A stretch of DNA of 64,000 nucleotides, taken from contig CBDFLT010000008.1 in the NCBI GenBank assembly GCA_965249225.1, positions 186,001 through 250,000 on the forward strand, given 5' to 3'. The notes beneath the pieces are model-generated. The model was not told the origin of the DNA and made no database searches. It worked only from the letters and a program-made list of their open reading frames with translations. Each line of letters starts with the position of its first letter. Position 1 is the first letter of the stretch. This DNA is from CBDFLT01 sp965249225. GTDB lineage: Bacteria; Chloroflexota; Dehalococcoidia; Lucifugimonadales; G963668185. Shown here piece after piece: positions 46,032 through 55,417 of this stretch. The translations under genes were made by a program, and so were the position numbers.

Positions 46032-46238
46032 GGTACACCTTTACTGGGCTAGACTGTTTAAGTAGAATCGGGTTAGTGGCGATGAGCACACTCACCCCAT
46101 CGAGATGTGTGACTAGTCCGCCACGACACCGAGCCTGGATATGCTGGATTTATATCCGTGAATCTTTTAACAAAGATAGCATAACCCATTCGCTTCGACA
46201 ATGTGATGAGAGTCTCTTCGGAGGAGGACCAGGCCAAA

Positions 46239-47882
46239 ATGCGATTCGGTGGCGGGGAATTGCGCAGCATGTTTGTGGCCGCGACGGAGTTGTTCGAGGC
46301 TAATATCCAGTCGGTCAACGCGCTTAACGTGTTCCCAGTGCCCGACGGTGACACTGGCACCAATATGTACTTGACGATGCAGGCGGTCGTGGAGGCCGCG
46401 GAGGGTGTGCAGACCAATTCCGCGGAAGATGTGTCGGCGGCAATGGCGAGGGGTGCCCTGATGGGCGCCAGGGGCAACAGCGGGGTGATACTCTCCCAGT
46501 TCTTCAAGGGTCTGGCGGTGGGTCTTGAAGGCGAGTCTGACTTTGGCGTCACGGAACTGGCGGATGCGCTTCAGCATGCTAGAGAACACGCCTACAAGGC
46601 GGTGGAAAAGCCCGTTGAAGGCACGCTCTTAACCGTCATCGACAGGGTTGCCGCGGCGGCGAGGGACCAAGCGGTGGCCGGTGCCACGGTCGCAGACATG
46701 TGTGGGGCCATCTGCTCCGCCGCTACGGACGCCGTGGCCAGGACGCCGGCCATGTTGCCGGTGCTGCGCGAGGCGGGAGTGGTGGACGCCGGAGGACTGG
46801 GGCTTGCCATTCTTTTGGAGGGGGCATGGATTTCATCCAGGGGCGAGTCGGTGGTAGCTGAAACGATAGCTCCGCCCGAGCCTATAGGGGTTGAGGGGGT
46901 CACAGGGTCCGTATCCGAGGTTTTCCTCGAAGCTACCGATGAGGACCTGTACGGATACTGCACCCAGTTCTTGGTCGAGGGGGAGGGCCTGGACCCCGAC
47001 GCGATTCGAAGCAAGATGGCTTCGATGGCCCAGTCCACCGTCGTGGTGGGGGACTCGTCGATGGTGAAAGCCCACGTGCACGCTAGTGACCCGGGCCCGG
47101 TGGTGAGTTACGCCATCTCCCTTGGTACTCTGAGCCAGGTCAAGATCGAGAACATGGATGCGCAGCACCAGGAGTTCGCCGTCACTAGGCGTCAGGAGGC
47201 CGGCGGCGACACCCCAGGTGCGCCCTCCGTGTCGGTGGTTGCTGTGGCGTGGGGGAAAGGCCTGGAGCGACTGTTCCGCAGCCTGGGAGCGACGGAGGTC
47301 ATGGTGGCGGGGAACACGATGAACCCCAGCGTACAGGAAATCGTTGAGGCGGTTGACTCCGCGCCTTCCAACGAAGTCGTCTTCCTGCCCAATAATCGAA
47401 ATATCGTTCCGGCGGCCAGGCAGGCTATCCAACTGACTCAGAAATCGCTCCGGGTGGTCCATACCACATCGATACCGCAGGGCATCGGTTCCATTCTGAC
47501 CTTCAATCCCGATGGCGCCCTGGAGGACAACCTGCGCGACATGGAGGAGGCGCTGGTTTCAGTGCGCACGGGAGAGGTTACGACGGCCCAGCGTCCCGTA
47601 TCGCTCAACGGCGTCGCCGTTACCAAAGGCCAGATCATCGGGTTGCTGGAGGACTCGCTTGAGGCCGCGGGAGATGATGTCACCTCAGTGCTGCTTGAGC
47701 TCCTTGCCAAGGCCGAGGTCTCCGAAGATGACCTGGTGACGCTGTATTGGGGTGATTTGCTCACTGAGGAGGAGGCGGACGCTGCTATGCGTGCGGTCGT
47801 TGGAGCGTTCCCTGGGGCTGAGGTCGAGATCGTCGAGGGAGGCCAGCCTCACTACCATTTCATCGTTTCCATCGAGCGGTAG
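46239..47882 (+). CDS. fakA: FakA-like fatty acid kinase, DAK2 domain protein
   Basis: About 547 residues. The N-terminal DhaL-like kinase domain has NALNVFPVPDGDTGTNMYLT (metal aspartates), ALMGARGNSGVILSQFF and EGTLLTVIDRVA, then AGVVDAGGLGLAILLEG. The C-terminal half is the FakB-interacting DegV-like region (FLPNNRNIVPAARQAI). It phosphorylates FakB-bound fatty acids. A DegV protein is encoded 263 bases downstream. The frame opens at GTG 46203, but ATG 46239 matches the usual family start (MRFGGGELRSMFVAA). Confidence 0.9.
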   Translation: MRFGGGELRSMFVAATELFEANIQSVNALNVFPVPDGDTGTNMYLTMQAVVEAAEGVQTNSAEDVSAAMARGALMGARGNSGVILSQFFKGLAVGLEGESDFGVTELADALQHAREHAYKAVEKPVEGTLLTVIDRVAAAARDQAVAGATVADMCGAICSAATDAVARTPAMLPVLREAGVVDAGGLGLAILLEGAWISSRGESVVAETIAPPEPIGVEGVTGSVSEVFLEATDEDLYGYCTQFLVEGEGLDPDAIRSKMASMAQSTVVVGDSSMVKAHVHASDPGPVVSYAISLGTLSQVKIENMDAQHQEFAVTRRQEAGGDTPGAPSVSVVAVAWGKGLERLFRSLGATEVMVAGNTMNPSVQEIVEAVDSAPSNEVVFLPNNRNIVPAARQAIQLTQKSLRVVHTTSIPQGIGSILTFNPDGALEDNLRDMEEALVSVRTGEVTTAQRPVSLNGVAVTKGQIIGLLEDSLEAAGDDVTSVLLELLAKAEVSEDDLVTLYWGDLLTEEEADAAMRAVVGAFPGAEVEIVEGGQPHYHFIVSIER

Positions 47883-48145
47883 CCTGCTGGGGCGATATAA
47901 TTGAGCAAGCGAAATCCCCAAACGTCTTCTAGAAGCTGATTCGAAAACCTCGCTCTTGCGGGGCATCCTCGAACCTGGCCCAGGGCGGGCGGGTGGGAAT
48001 AACCACCTTGGGGTTGGGTAATTGATCGCACGACAAGGAAGGCCGCGAAATGGCTTCGGGCCGACCACAGCATCTGGCATGGTAGAAGCGGAGTTATTCA
48101 GAAGTTCATGGTCGTTGGACTTTCGATGTCTATGATGGGAGTTGT
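47883..48145 (+). other. Intergenic gap between fakA and degV
   Basis: 263 bases with no recognisable gene or RNA. Around 48092-48108 a short stretch (TTATTCAGAAGTTC) resembles the IS5 terminus (TTATTCAGAGGTTC), but this is too short to prove a remnant. Confidence 0.35.
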
Positions 48146-48997
48146 GTGCTAAACATGGCCGTCAAGATAGTAACGGACAGCGCGTCAGACCTTCCCGTGG
48201 AGCTCGCCGAGGACCTCGGCATCACCGTCGTGCCGATCAAGGTTCGCTTTGAGACGGAGGAGTTCAAGGACGGAGTCGACCTCTCCGCCGATGAGCTGTA
48301 TCGTCGACTGGTGGAGGGGCCTATCATGCCTACCACGTCGCAGCCCTCGGTGGGGGATTTCGTGGAGGTCTACCGTCGCCTCGCGGAGGACGCCGACGCG
48401 ATAGTTTCAATCCATGTGTCTTCGAAGGTCAGCGGCACCGTCAACTCCGCCACTCAGGCCATAGCTCAGGCGGAAGTCGAGTGCGGAATAGAGGTGGTGG
48501 ACACCTACCAGGCATCTATGGGGGTCGGCCTGATAGCGATGGCCGCTGCGAGGGCGGCTAAACAGGATGCCGAGTTCGAAGAGGTCCAGAGCATCGCCCG
48601 ACGCGCCGTCGAGAGGTGTCAAACCTTCTGCCTTTTCGATACGCTTGAGTACCTTCGTAAGGGAGGTAGGATCGGGCGCGCCCAGGCCCTGATCGGGACC
48701 ATACTGAGAATCCACCCATCGATCATATTGACTGACGGTGAAGTCCATCCGCTGGGCCGCTCCAGGACTCGTAAGAAGGCGGTAGCCCTAATACAGGAGA
48801 CTGCGGCCGGGTTCGCGCCGGTCGAGGCGATGTGTGTGATGCACAACACAACGCCCGAAGAGGCGGATACTCTCGCCGGTGACTTGAGCCACCTGCTGCT
48901 CCAAGGCGGCACGCCGGTCATCGCGAGGTTTGGACCGGCCCTTGGGGTGTACGTGGGCCCGGGGGCGCTCGGCGTAACCCTGCTGAGATCCGAGTAG
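48146..48997 (+). CDS. DegV/FakB fatty-acid-binding protein
   Basis: 283 residues. It has the DegV hallmarks KIVTDSASDLPVELAEDLGI, MPTTSQPSVGDF near residue 60 (carboxylate-binding Thr-Ser), SSKVSGTVNSA, DTYQASMGVGL, and LEYLRKGGRIGRAQALIG. Presents fatty acids to FakA, encoded just upstream. GTG 48146 is close behind GGGAG; ATG 48155 (MAVKIVTD) is the conventional family start, so the first three residues are uncertain. Confidence 0.92.
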   Translation: MLNMAVKIVTDSASDLPVELAEDLGITVVPIKVRFETEEFKDGVDLSADELYRRLVEGPIMPTTSQPSVGDFVEVYRRLAEDADAIVSIHVSSKVSGTVNSATQAIAQAEVECGIEVVDTYQASMGVGLIAMAAARAAKQDAEFEEVQSIARRAVERCQTFCLFDTLEYLRKGGRIGRAQALIGTILRIHPSIILTDGEVHPLGRSRTRKKAVALIQETAAGFAPVEAMCVMHNTTPEEADTLAGDLSHLLLQGGTPVIARFGPALGVYVGPGALGVTLLRSE

Positions 48998-49154
48998 TCC
49001 GACGACGAAAGCCCGGCGGCTACGCGGGAGTGATTTTCAAAGCGTCCCGCCACCTAGGGCCTCCGCCGCGATCTGGCGCGCGCGAGTCGCCTTGGGACCC
49101 AGTGGTCACATAGGCACAAACTCAGACTACGCCCGGGTACGCAAGGCATAGCCA

Positions 49155-51590
49155 ATGGCGTCCAAGACCTCAGCACTTGAATCCCTGTACAAAATCCTCC
49201 AACAGGAGAAGGCTTCCGGATATCTCGATTCGGCCGTAATCGGAGGCCTGGACGGCTTCCTGGACCGCCGGTCTGATGAGATAAGACCGGTTCTGGGCGA
49301 TCTGGGTTCATATTCCCTCCTGACCCCGGCCCAGCGGGGGAAATGGGCCGATACGGTCATTGCGACTCTCCCTGAAGGTGCCCTTTCGGGCGCTCGTAAG
49401 GCATCGGTCCGCCGTACGTCCTCCCGTGCCGCCGCCTCGCCCCAGCGGGGTGCCAGGGTGAAACAAGTACCGGACCTGCCGTTGGATGCCTCCGTTGAGA
49501 GGCTGAAGGGTGTGTCCACCCACAACCTTCGAAAGCTCAAGCGCCTCAACGTCGAGACCGTCAAGGACCTGGTTTATCACTTCCCCCATAGGCACAACGA
49601 CTTCGGGAAAATGCGCAAGGTCTCAGAGCTAGAGTTGGGACAGGATCAGACGGTGGCCGTCACGGCGCGGGAGGCCACTGAGACCAGGCAGGGCCCGCGA
49701 AAAAGGTCGACCCAGGCGGTCCTGGGAGACGATACCGGCAATATCAGGGCTATCTGGTTCAACAACCCCTATATGGTACGTACCCTCCGACCGGGTACCA
49801 GCGTGGTCATCAGCGGCAGGGTTAACATGTTCCGAGGGCAGCTTGTTTTCGAGTCTCCCGAGTACGAGGTCCTGCAGGGGCAGGAGGAGCTGATGCACAC
49901 CGGCAGGCTGGTGCCGGTCTACCCCACGGTTGATGGCCTGTACCAGAGGATCCTTCGCCGGTTGGTGAAGCAGGCGCTGGAGATCGGGATTACGAAGCTG
50001 GTCGACTTTTTACCCGAGGAGGTGCGACATAGGACGGGGCTGGTACCTCTTCAACCCGCCGTCAGCCAGGCCCATTACCCCGACTCAGCGCCTGACTGGA
50101 ACGCCGCTCGGAGGAGGCTCGCCTTCGACGAGTTGTTCTTGATGCAGGTGGCGGCCCTGGCGCGTAAGAGGGCGTGGCAGGGGGAGGCATCGGGTATTCC
50201 TCTCAAGGCCGATACCGCATTAATCGACGGGTTTTTGAGCTCTCTTCCCTTTGACCTGACCGATGCCCAGGATAGGGGACTTCGTGAGATATTGGGCGAC
50301 TTGTCTCGTGACAGGCCCATGAACCGCTTGCTCCAGGGTGACGTCGGCAGCGGTAAGACCGTTGTGGCGGCCGCCGCCCTGCTGGCCGCGGTGTTCAACC
50401 GCTATCAGGGCGCCCTGATGGTGCCGACAGAGATACTGGCCGAGCAGCATTTCCTTACTGTCTCGCGGTTGATGTCCGGAGCCTCAGAGGGAGCGATAGG
50501 GGAGAATGTCCTCACCGTCAGAATCAGTCCGTTCCCCGAGCCGGTCACAATAGGCCTGCTGCTCGGGAGCTTAACCAAACGGGCCAAGGATGAGGTACAG
50601 CGTCGCGTTGCGGAGGGGGAGATCGACATCGTCATCGGTACCCATGCTCTGATACAGTCCGGCGTCGAGATTCCCAGGCTGGCGCTGGCCGTGGTTGACG
50701 AGCAGCACAGGTTTGGAGTAATGCAGAGGTCCTCTCTGCGGGAAAAGAGCCGTCGCCCACACGTCCTTGCCATGTCGGCGACACCGATACCACGCTCCCT
50801 GGCCCTGACGGTGTACGGGGACCTCGACATCTCCGTCATCGACGAACTGCCGGCGGGGCGTCAGCGCATACGGACCAGATGGGTGGAGCCTGAGCGAAGG
50901 GTTGCAGCCTATAACTTCGTCAGAAAAGAGGTCGAATCCGGGCGTCAGGTCTTCATTGTTTGCCCACTGATCGAGGAGTCGGAGGTGGTCCAGGCGCGGG
51001 CGGCTAGCGAGGAGCACGAGCGCCTCTCCACCCAGGTCTTCCCCGATCTGCGGCTCGGGCTGCTACACGGGAGGATGAAGCTGCGCGATAAGGAGATTGT
51101 GATGGGCAGGTTCCAGAGTGGGGAGCTCGACATCATGGTTTCCACGACGGTGGTAGAGGTGGGGATAGATGTGCCCAACGCCACCGTCATGCTCATCGAC
51201 GGGGCCGACAGATTCGGCCTGGCTCAGCTTCACCAGCTCAGGGGCCGCGTTGGTCGTGGCGTTCACCAGAGCCACTGCCTCCTGCTGTCGGACGCGCTCG
51301 GGGAGGATGCCCGCAGGCGGCTCAAGATCATGGAGCGAGTACACGACGGCTTCCAGCTGGCCGAGGAGGACCTTAGCATCAGGGGTCCCGGAGACTATAT
51401 GGGCACTCGTCAGAGCGGGCTCCCGGACCTCAAGGTGGCGAGGCTGAGCGACCACGACATCCTCTCGCTGGCGCGCCGGGAGGCCACCAGGCTACTTGAC
51501 CTGGACCCTGGCTTCGCTCGCCCCGAGAACGCGAGGTTGGCGGAGGAGGTCAGGATTTACTCCGCCGGCTTTACCGAGGACATGAGCTGA
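49155..51590 (+). CDS. recG: ATP-dependent DNA helicase RecG
   Basis: An 811-residue fork-reversal helicase. The N-terminal wedge/OB domain covers residues 100-290, with RLKRLNVETVKDLVYHFPHR. The helicase core has Walker A in LLQGDVGSGKTVVAA, motif II as VVDEQHRFGV (DEQH), MSATPIPRSL, and the second RecA domain with LLHGRMKLRDKEIVM, STTVVEVGIDVPNA and QLRGRVGRGVHQSHC. An extra 100-residue N-terminal segment precedes the usual start. Same direction as fakA and degV. Confidence 0.97.
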   Translation: MASKTSALESLYKILQQEKASGYLDSAVIGGLDGFLDRRSDEIRPVLGDLGSYSLLTPAQRGKWADTVIATLPEGALSGARKASVRRTSSRAAASPQRGARVKQVPDLPLDASVERLKGVSTHNLRKLKRLNVETVKDLVYHFPHRHNDFGKMRKVSELELGQDQTVAVTAREATETRQGPRKRSTQAVLGDDTGNIRAIWFNNPYMVRTLRPGTSVVISGRVNMFRGQLVFESPEYEVLQGQEELMHTGRLVPVYPTVDGLYQRILRRLVKQALEIGITKLVDFLPEEVRHRTGLVPLQPAVSQAHYPDSAPDWNAARRRLAFDELFLMQVAALARKRAWQGEASGIPLKADTALIDGFLSSLPFDLTDAQDRGLREILGDLSRDRPMNRLLQGDVGSGKTVVAAAALLAAVFNRYQGALMVPTEILAEQHFLTVSRLMSGASEGAIGENVLTVRISPFPEPVTIGLLLGSLTKRAKDEVQRRVAEGEIDIVIGTHALIQSGVEIPRLALAVVDEQHRFGVMQRSSLREKSRRPHVLAMSATPIPRSLALTVYGDLDISVIDELPAGRQRIRTRWVEPERRVAAYNFVRKEVESGRQVFIVCPLIEESEVVQARAASEEHERLSTQVFPDLRLGLLHGRMKLRDKEIVMGRFQSGELDIMVSTTVVEVGIDVPNATVMLIDGADRFGLAQLHQLRGRVGRGVHQSHCLLLSDALGEDARRRLKIMERVHDGFQLAEEDLSIRGPGDYMGTRQSGLPDLKVARLSDHDILSLARREATRLLDLDPGFARPENARLAEEVRIYSAGFTEDMS

Positions 51591-51659
51591 CCGCGCCTAG
51601 ACCCATATAATAGACCGTCTCGAAGCCCCCGCTACCCGCGGTTTCCGCTTCCTAACGGG

Positions 51660-52625
51660 CTACGCGCACATCGGGTCGTTAGGGTCCCATCGAGAGAAGT
51701 TGGGAGTCTCCCCTTTCGCGAGCTTGGACTGGGCCTCGCTCCACTTCCGTGCCCAGACCTCGGGGTCTTTTAGCTCGGTTTCAGGATTCGCCCGGCTCCG
51801 CGCCACGAACCCCGGGAACCATGGACGGCCCGTTGGCTGACCGATGGGGTTGTACCTCAGGTCGAAGCTCCAGCGGATGCCGTCGCTCATGTTGGGGAGG
51901 GAGCTATGTATGGTCATCTTCGACATGAACAAGACATCTCCAGGCTTCATGGGAATGGGCAACCGATTCGGGTCGATGAGTCCTTCCGGAATGCCGTCTC
52001 TGCCGGGGTTGACGCAGTGAAAGCCGAGTTCTCCCCGGTGACTGCGGGGCACCACTACAAGGCAGCCGTTCTCTTCCGTAGCCTCCGTTATCGGAAGCCA
52101 GACCGTAAGCATATTGGACTCGTCCGCCTCCTCTCGGACCACACCCAGGTCCTGGTGCCAATAAGTCCTGTGGATGAGGGAGCCGTCGCGCTTGTCCTCG
52201 GGGAGGTATCGTTCCGGTGGCTTGATCCGCACGTGCTGTACCGGGTTGGAGTAGATCTCGGGACCGATGAAGACCTCTACCGCGTCCATCAGTTTGGGGT
52301 TCCTGAGTAGGTTAAACACCGCTGGGCCACAGTGCATGGGAGTATCTTCGTGTATCGTATCCAGAGGCAGGGAGATGTCCAGGTGCTGGTAGTACTCACC
52401 CTTGGTCTCTTTAGCCACCTGGATGTACCGCTGGCTGAAAGGCACCTCCGTGTCGGGGCTGGCTATTTTGCCCTCTTCACACCACTGCTGCGCTAGACGG
52501 TCCAGCAACGTTGAATATTCATCGATCACGGGCTGGAGGTCCTCTTCAGGGTTGAGAACTTCCTCGACGACGACAAAGCCTTGCTCTCTGAACTGCTCCA
52601 GTACCGGCTGTTCTACCGTTATCAT
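51660..52625 (-). CDS. Phytanoyl-CoA dioxygenase (PhyH) family protein
   Basis: A 321-residue Fe(II)/2-oxoglutarate oxygenase. It starts VEQPVLEQFREQGFVVVEEV. The metal triad is in RTYWHQDLGVV (His-x-Asp) and the distal MTIHSSLPNMSDGIRWSFDL (His), with 2-oxoglutarate arginine candidates nearby (RWSFDLRYNP). GGAGGACCC precedes ATG 52625; the frame is open 15 codons further. The family hydroxylates diverse lipids and metabolites, and the substrate here is unknown. Convergent with recG and divergent from the aldolase operon. Confidence 0.9.
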   Translation of the reverse strand: MITVEQPVLEQFREQGFVVVEEVLNPEEDLQPVIDEYSTLLDRLAQQWCEEGKIASPDTEVPFSQRYIQVAKETKGEYYQHLDISLPLDTIHEDTPMHCGPAVFNLLRNPKLMDAVEVFIGPEIYSNPVQHVRIKPPERYLPEDKRDGSLIHRTYWHQDLGVVREEADESNMLTVWLPITEATEENGCLVVVPRSHRGELGFHCVNPGRDGIPEGLIDPNRLPIPMKPGDVLFMSKMTIHSSLPNMSDGIRWSFDLRYNPIGQPTGRPWFPGFVARSRANPETELKDPEVWARKWSEAQSKLAKGETPNFSRWDPNDPMCA

Positions 52626-53032
52626 GGGTCCTCCAGAGTTCGAGGAAAACCGGGAAGCACAATCGTGCAAAACAAGGGCCCTATATTCACCGCACTATAC
52701 CAGACAGGTCTTGGATTTACGATGCGAATAGTAGGAGTATTTTGGGAACTCACGGATTGCGCGTTGGCGGGAGCATTGTATGTCCCAGTGCGATCCCAAT
52801 ATCCTCATATTAGGCGGGATGCCAACCCGCCAAAACCCACCCACTACAGCCGAGTTACGTCCCGGCGGCGTTGGCTTGTCACAGGGCTGAGAGGATCTTA
52901 GATGATGCGTGATGGCGCGGTTGACACGGCTCTGCCCCCGTGGATATATTAAGCTAGGCGGCGCTTGGAAAATCGCTTGTTGTGAGCGCTCCAACGAAAG
53001 CTTGCCGTAAGGCAAGTCCCGGGAGTTGAGGG
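52626..53032 (+). other. 400-base divergent intergenic region
   Basis: It holds the promoter at 52921-52950 for the rightward operon. A hairpin GGCGGG/CCCGCC lies at 52815-52833. A 59-codon open stretch (52722-52901) has no recognisable similarity. No tRNA or riboswitch was seen. Confidence 0.45.
52921..52950 (+). promoter_or_regulatory. Promoter of the aldolase-mfnB operon
   Basis: TTGACA, an 18-base spacer and TATATT, ending 82 bases before ATG 53033. One of the best sigma-70-like matches in the window. Confidence 0.72.
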
Positions 53033-54022
53033 ATGGCCGAATATAGCAAGAGCGAAGCGCGCGAGTGGGCGAGGGAGACTCTGCGCGGGCAATGGACCAC
53101 CCTGATGACGCCCTTCACTCCTGACGATGAGATAGACGAGGAGGGTTTGCGGCGGAACATAAGGCATATCCGCTCCTTGGGCACACGTGGGTCAGGGTGT
53201 ACCTGGGGCATGGGCGAGTTCGCCGCCCTGACTCGCGAGGAACGGCTTCACGTGTACGACGTCGTCAGCGATGAAGCCGGTGGCGAGTGGCCGATCGCAG
53301 CGCACGTGTCCCACACCTCGGCCAAGGAGATGCTGGCTCTGGCCGATTATGCGGAAGGCGCCGGGTTCGACCTGCTGATCGTCGCTCCTCCCTATATGCT
53401 GACCAAGACCGAAGAGCAAGTGGTGGAGTGGACTCGTCTCCTGTCCGACAACACCCCGCTGGCCATAATGTTCTACAACTCGCCTCAGTTTGGAATCGTC
53501 GTCAGCCCCGAGGGCCTCAAGAGCATCTGCGAGATACCCAACGTGGTCGGCGTTAAGGAGGCCAGCTTCAATCAGCAGCTTTCCATTGACGCCCACCGGT
53601 TGCTGGGACGAGATTCTATCATCAGTACCCCGGATGAGTGGGTTCTGTTCAGGGGTGAGGAACTGGGCATCGAGCAGCAGGTGATGTTCGCTAATACCTC
53701 TGACTGGAGGTTCGACCGGCCGGGTCAGAACTACTATGTCCAGTTCGTTGACAAGGCCATGAGCGGAGATCTTGATGCTGAATTCTATGATGCCCACATC
53801 CGACCAGTTAAGGCATTGTCTGACAAGTGGTGGGTGAGGATCGTGCAGAAATTCAATGGAGCTCTTCCGGTCCCGCTTTGTAAGTACTGGGGCGAGCTTA
53901 TGGGAATGGCTGGAGGCCATGTTCGAGCGCCGATGTGGGACCTTTCGGTGGAGGAAAAGGAGGAGTTAGGAGGGGACCTTGAGACGGTGCGGGGTGGTAT
54001 GGAAGCATCCGTGACTAGGTGA
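53033..54022 (+). CDS. Dihydrodipicolinate synthase-family aldolase/lyase
   Basis: A 329-residue class I aldolase barrel. Visible are QWTTLMTPFTPDDEIDEEGL at the N-terminus, GSGCTWGMGEFAALTREER in place of the usual GTTGE loop, the catalytic tyrosine in AIMFYNSPQFGI near residue 148, and the Schiff-base lysine in NVVGVKEASF near 182. The GCTWGMGE loop and the C-terminal extension argue against true DapA. Pyruvate-dependent cleavage of a hydroxy-oxo acid is likely. It begins a probable operon with the mfnB-like gene seven bases downstream. Confidence 0.88.
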   Translation: MAEYSKSEAREWARETLRGQWTTLMTPFTPDDEIDEEGLRRNIRHIRSLGTRGSGCTWGMGEFAALTREERLHVYDVVSDEAGGEWPIAAHVSHTSAKEMLALADYAEGAGFDLLIVAPPYMLTKTEEQVVEWTRLLSDNTPLAIMFYNSPQFGIVVSPEGLKSICEIPNVVGVKEASFNQQLSIDAHRLLGRDSIISTPDEWVLFRGEELGIEQQVMFANTSDWRFDRPGQNYYVQFVDKAMSGDLDAEFYDAHIRPVKALSDKWWVRIVQKFNGALPVPLCKYWGELMGMAGGHVRAPMWDLSVEEKEELGGDLETVRGGMEASVTR

Positions 54023-54028
54023 ATTGAC

Positions 54029-55027
54029 ATGTTGCTGATGGTAAGCGTGCAGGATCCGGCGGAGGCCATTGAGGCTCTCAAGGGCGGCGCGGACATCGTG
54101 GACGTCAAGAACCTGCAGGAGGCGCTGGTGGGTTCCGCACACCCCTCGGTGGTCAAACAGGTGCTGGACCTTGTGCCGCCAGAGCACCACGCCAGCGTGA
54201 CTCTAGGAGTGGTGCCCAATCAGGTGGGTACTGTCGCGATGGCCGTTTACACCGCAGGCGTGCTCAAGGCTACTTCGGTCAAGGTGGGGTTCATGGAGAC
54301 GGAATATGACGCCGCCGTTGAGACGCTGCTTGCGTCCCGGAAAGCTCTGGAGGGAACCGAGACCAAGCTTATAGGTTCGCTCTTTGCCGACAACCTCCTC
54401 TACGACGGGCTGGAACCCCGGCGCATGGTCCCGCTGGCAAGGGATGGGAAGTGCGATGGGTTCCTCATCGACACCCTCACTAAGGACGGCAGGAACCTGT
54501 TCGATTTCCTCACCGAGGACGAGCTTAAGGCCATGGTCATGGAGGGTAAGGAACTGGGGATGAGCACGGCCCTATCAGGGCACCTCAGGATCGATAACCT
54601 GGACGAACTCGCCCGCATAAACCCCGATATCGTTGGTGTGCGTGGTGCCGTTTGCGCCAAGGGGGACCGTACCAGCGGCGTTCACCGGGAAGCCGTGGCC
54701 GAGTTCAGGACGCAGCTTGAACTCCGAAGCACGGGCCGAATCGACGTTCGCCCCGTGCTGTCGGGTGTCTCTGCCAAGTCAGGCGTCTCCGGCAATGGGA
54801 ATATCGACGCATGGGTCGTTATCGATGGAACGGGTAAGACCTGCGCCGGTATCATCGCGGCTCTCACCGAACAGATGGAGCAGGACGGGAACTCGTTTGT
54901 CGAAGTCATCATTCCGGACGTGCTGAACACCTACGACGTGATAGTGTGGGCTGAAAAGGCGCAACACACTATCCTCACCCAGCGGAAAGATGGTAACGGC
55001 TCTCTGAGGATGCTGATACGACCCTAA
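54029..55027 (+). CDS. MfnB-like (5-formylfuran-3-yl)methyl phosphate synthase fused to a TusA-like domain
   Basis: 332 residues. Residues 1-235 match MfnB (DUF556): LMVSVQDPAEAIEALKGGAD, IVDVKNLQEALVG with Asp25 and Lys27, KVGFM, and a second lysine region FLIDTLTKDG (Lys152). MfnB condenses two glyceraldehyde-3-phosphates into the furan precursor of methanofuran. Residues from about 255 form a TusA/SirA-like domain: D-x-x-G-x-x-C (DGTGKTC, Cys272), VEVIIPDVLNTYDVIVWAEK, HTILTQRKDGNGSLRMLIRP. The proline after the TusA cysteine is replaced by Ala. I know of no such standard fusion. It follows an aldolase gene by seven bases. MfnB in a non-methanogen suggests C1 carrier or furan chemistry, possibly with sulfur. 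Confidence 0.8.
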   Translation: MLLMVSVQDPAEAIEALKGGADIVDVKNLQEALVGSAHPSVVKQVLDLVPPEHHASVTLGVVPNQVGTVAMAVYTAGVLKATSVKVGFMETEYDAAVETLLASRKALEGTETKLIGSLFADNLLYDGLEPRRMVPLARDGKCDGFLIDTLTKDGRNLFDFLTEDELKAMVMEGKELGMSTALSGHLRIDNLDELARINPDIVGVRGAVCAKGDRTSGVHREAVAEFRTQLELRSTGRIDVRPVLSGVSAKSGVSGNGNIDAWVVIDGTGKTCAGIIAALTEQMEQDGNSFVEVIIPDVLNTYDVIVWAEKAQHTILTQRKDGNGSLRMLIRP

Positions 55028-55108
55028 CCAGGGTGGTGCCAATCCCCCGTTGCGGCCTCATGGCGCGCATGTTACGATGATGGCGACTGACGCTGACGGG
55101 GGAGCTTC

Positions 55109-55417
55109 TTGGACGTCTCGGACCTAGCCGAATACTTTGCCCTAGCCAGAGACGTCCTTCTCATACTGCTGATCGTGGTGGCCATCCTTTCGGTATTACT
55201 GGTTTACCGAAAGGTATCGGGTCTTGTCGTTTCCGTCAGGAGTACCGTAAAACATGCGGAAGACATCACCTCCGTTATCTCGCAAAAGTTCATCAAGCCG
55301 GTGGGCGCGGGTTCGGGGATTGCGTTCGGGGCCGGCAGAGCAGGGGCGTTCTTACTGAGTTTATTTAGGAGAGGGAGAAGAAAGGGTAGAAGGAGGGAAG
55401 GTAATGGCCAGGAGTGA
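55109..55417 (+). CDS. Small single-pass membrane protein
   Basis: 102 residues, not recognised. One strong membrane segment (DVLLILLIVVAILSVLLVYR) near residue 25, then an amphipathic helix (VSVRSTVKHAEDITSVISQK) and a basic tail (FRRGRRKGRRREG). It resembles the DUF948-like proteins that pair with YtxH proteins. TTG 55109 lies behind GGGGGAG. The end overlaps the YtxH gene by 14 bases. Confidence 0.7.
   Translation: MDVSDLAEYFALARDVLLILLIVVAILSVLLVYRKVSGLVVSVRSTVKHAEDITSVISQKFIKPVGAGSGIAFGAGRAGAFLLSLFRRGRRKGRRREGNGQE

Noticed and set aside
45832..46095. 87-codon frame overlapping rpmB
   Set aside because: The L28 zinc-ribbon protein in the other frame is unmistakable.
48090..48110. Possible solo IS5 terminus between fakA and degV
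   Set aside because: Only about 14 bases agree and no second end or target duplication is seen.
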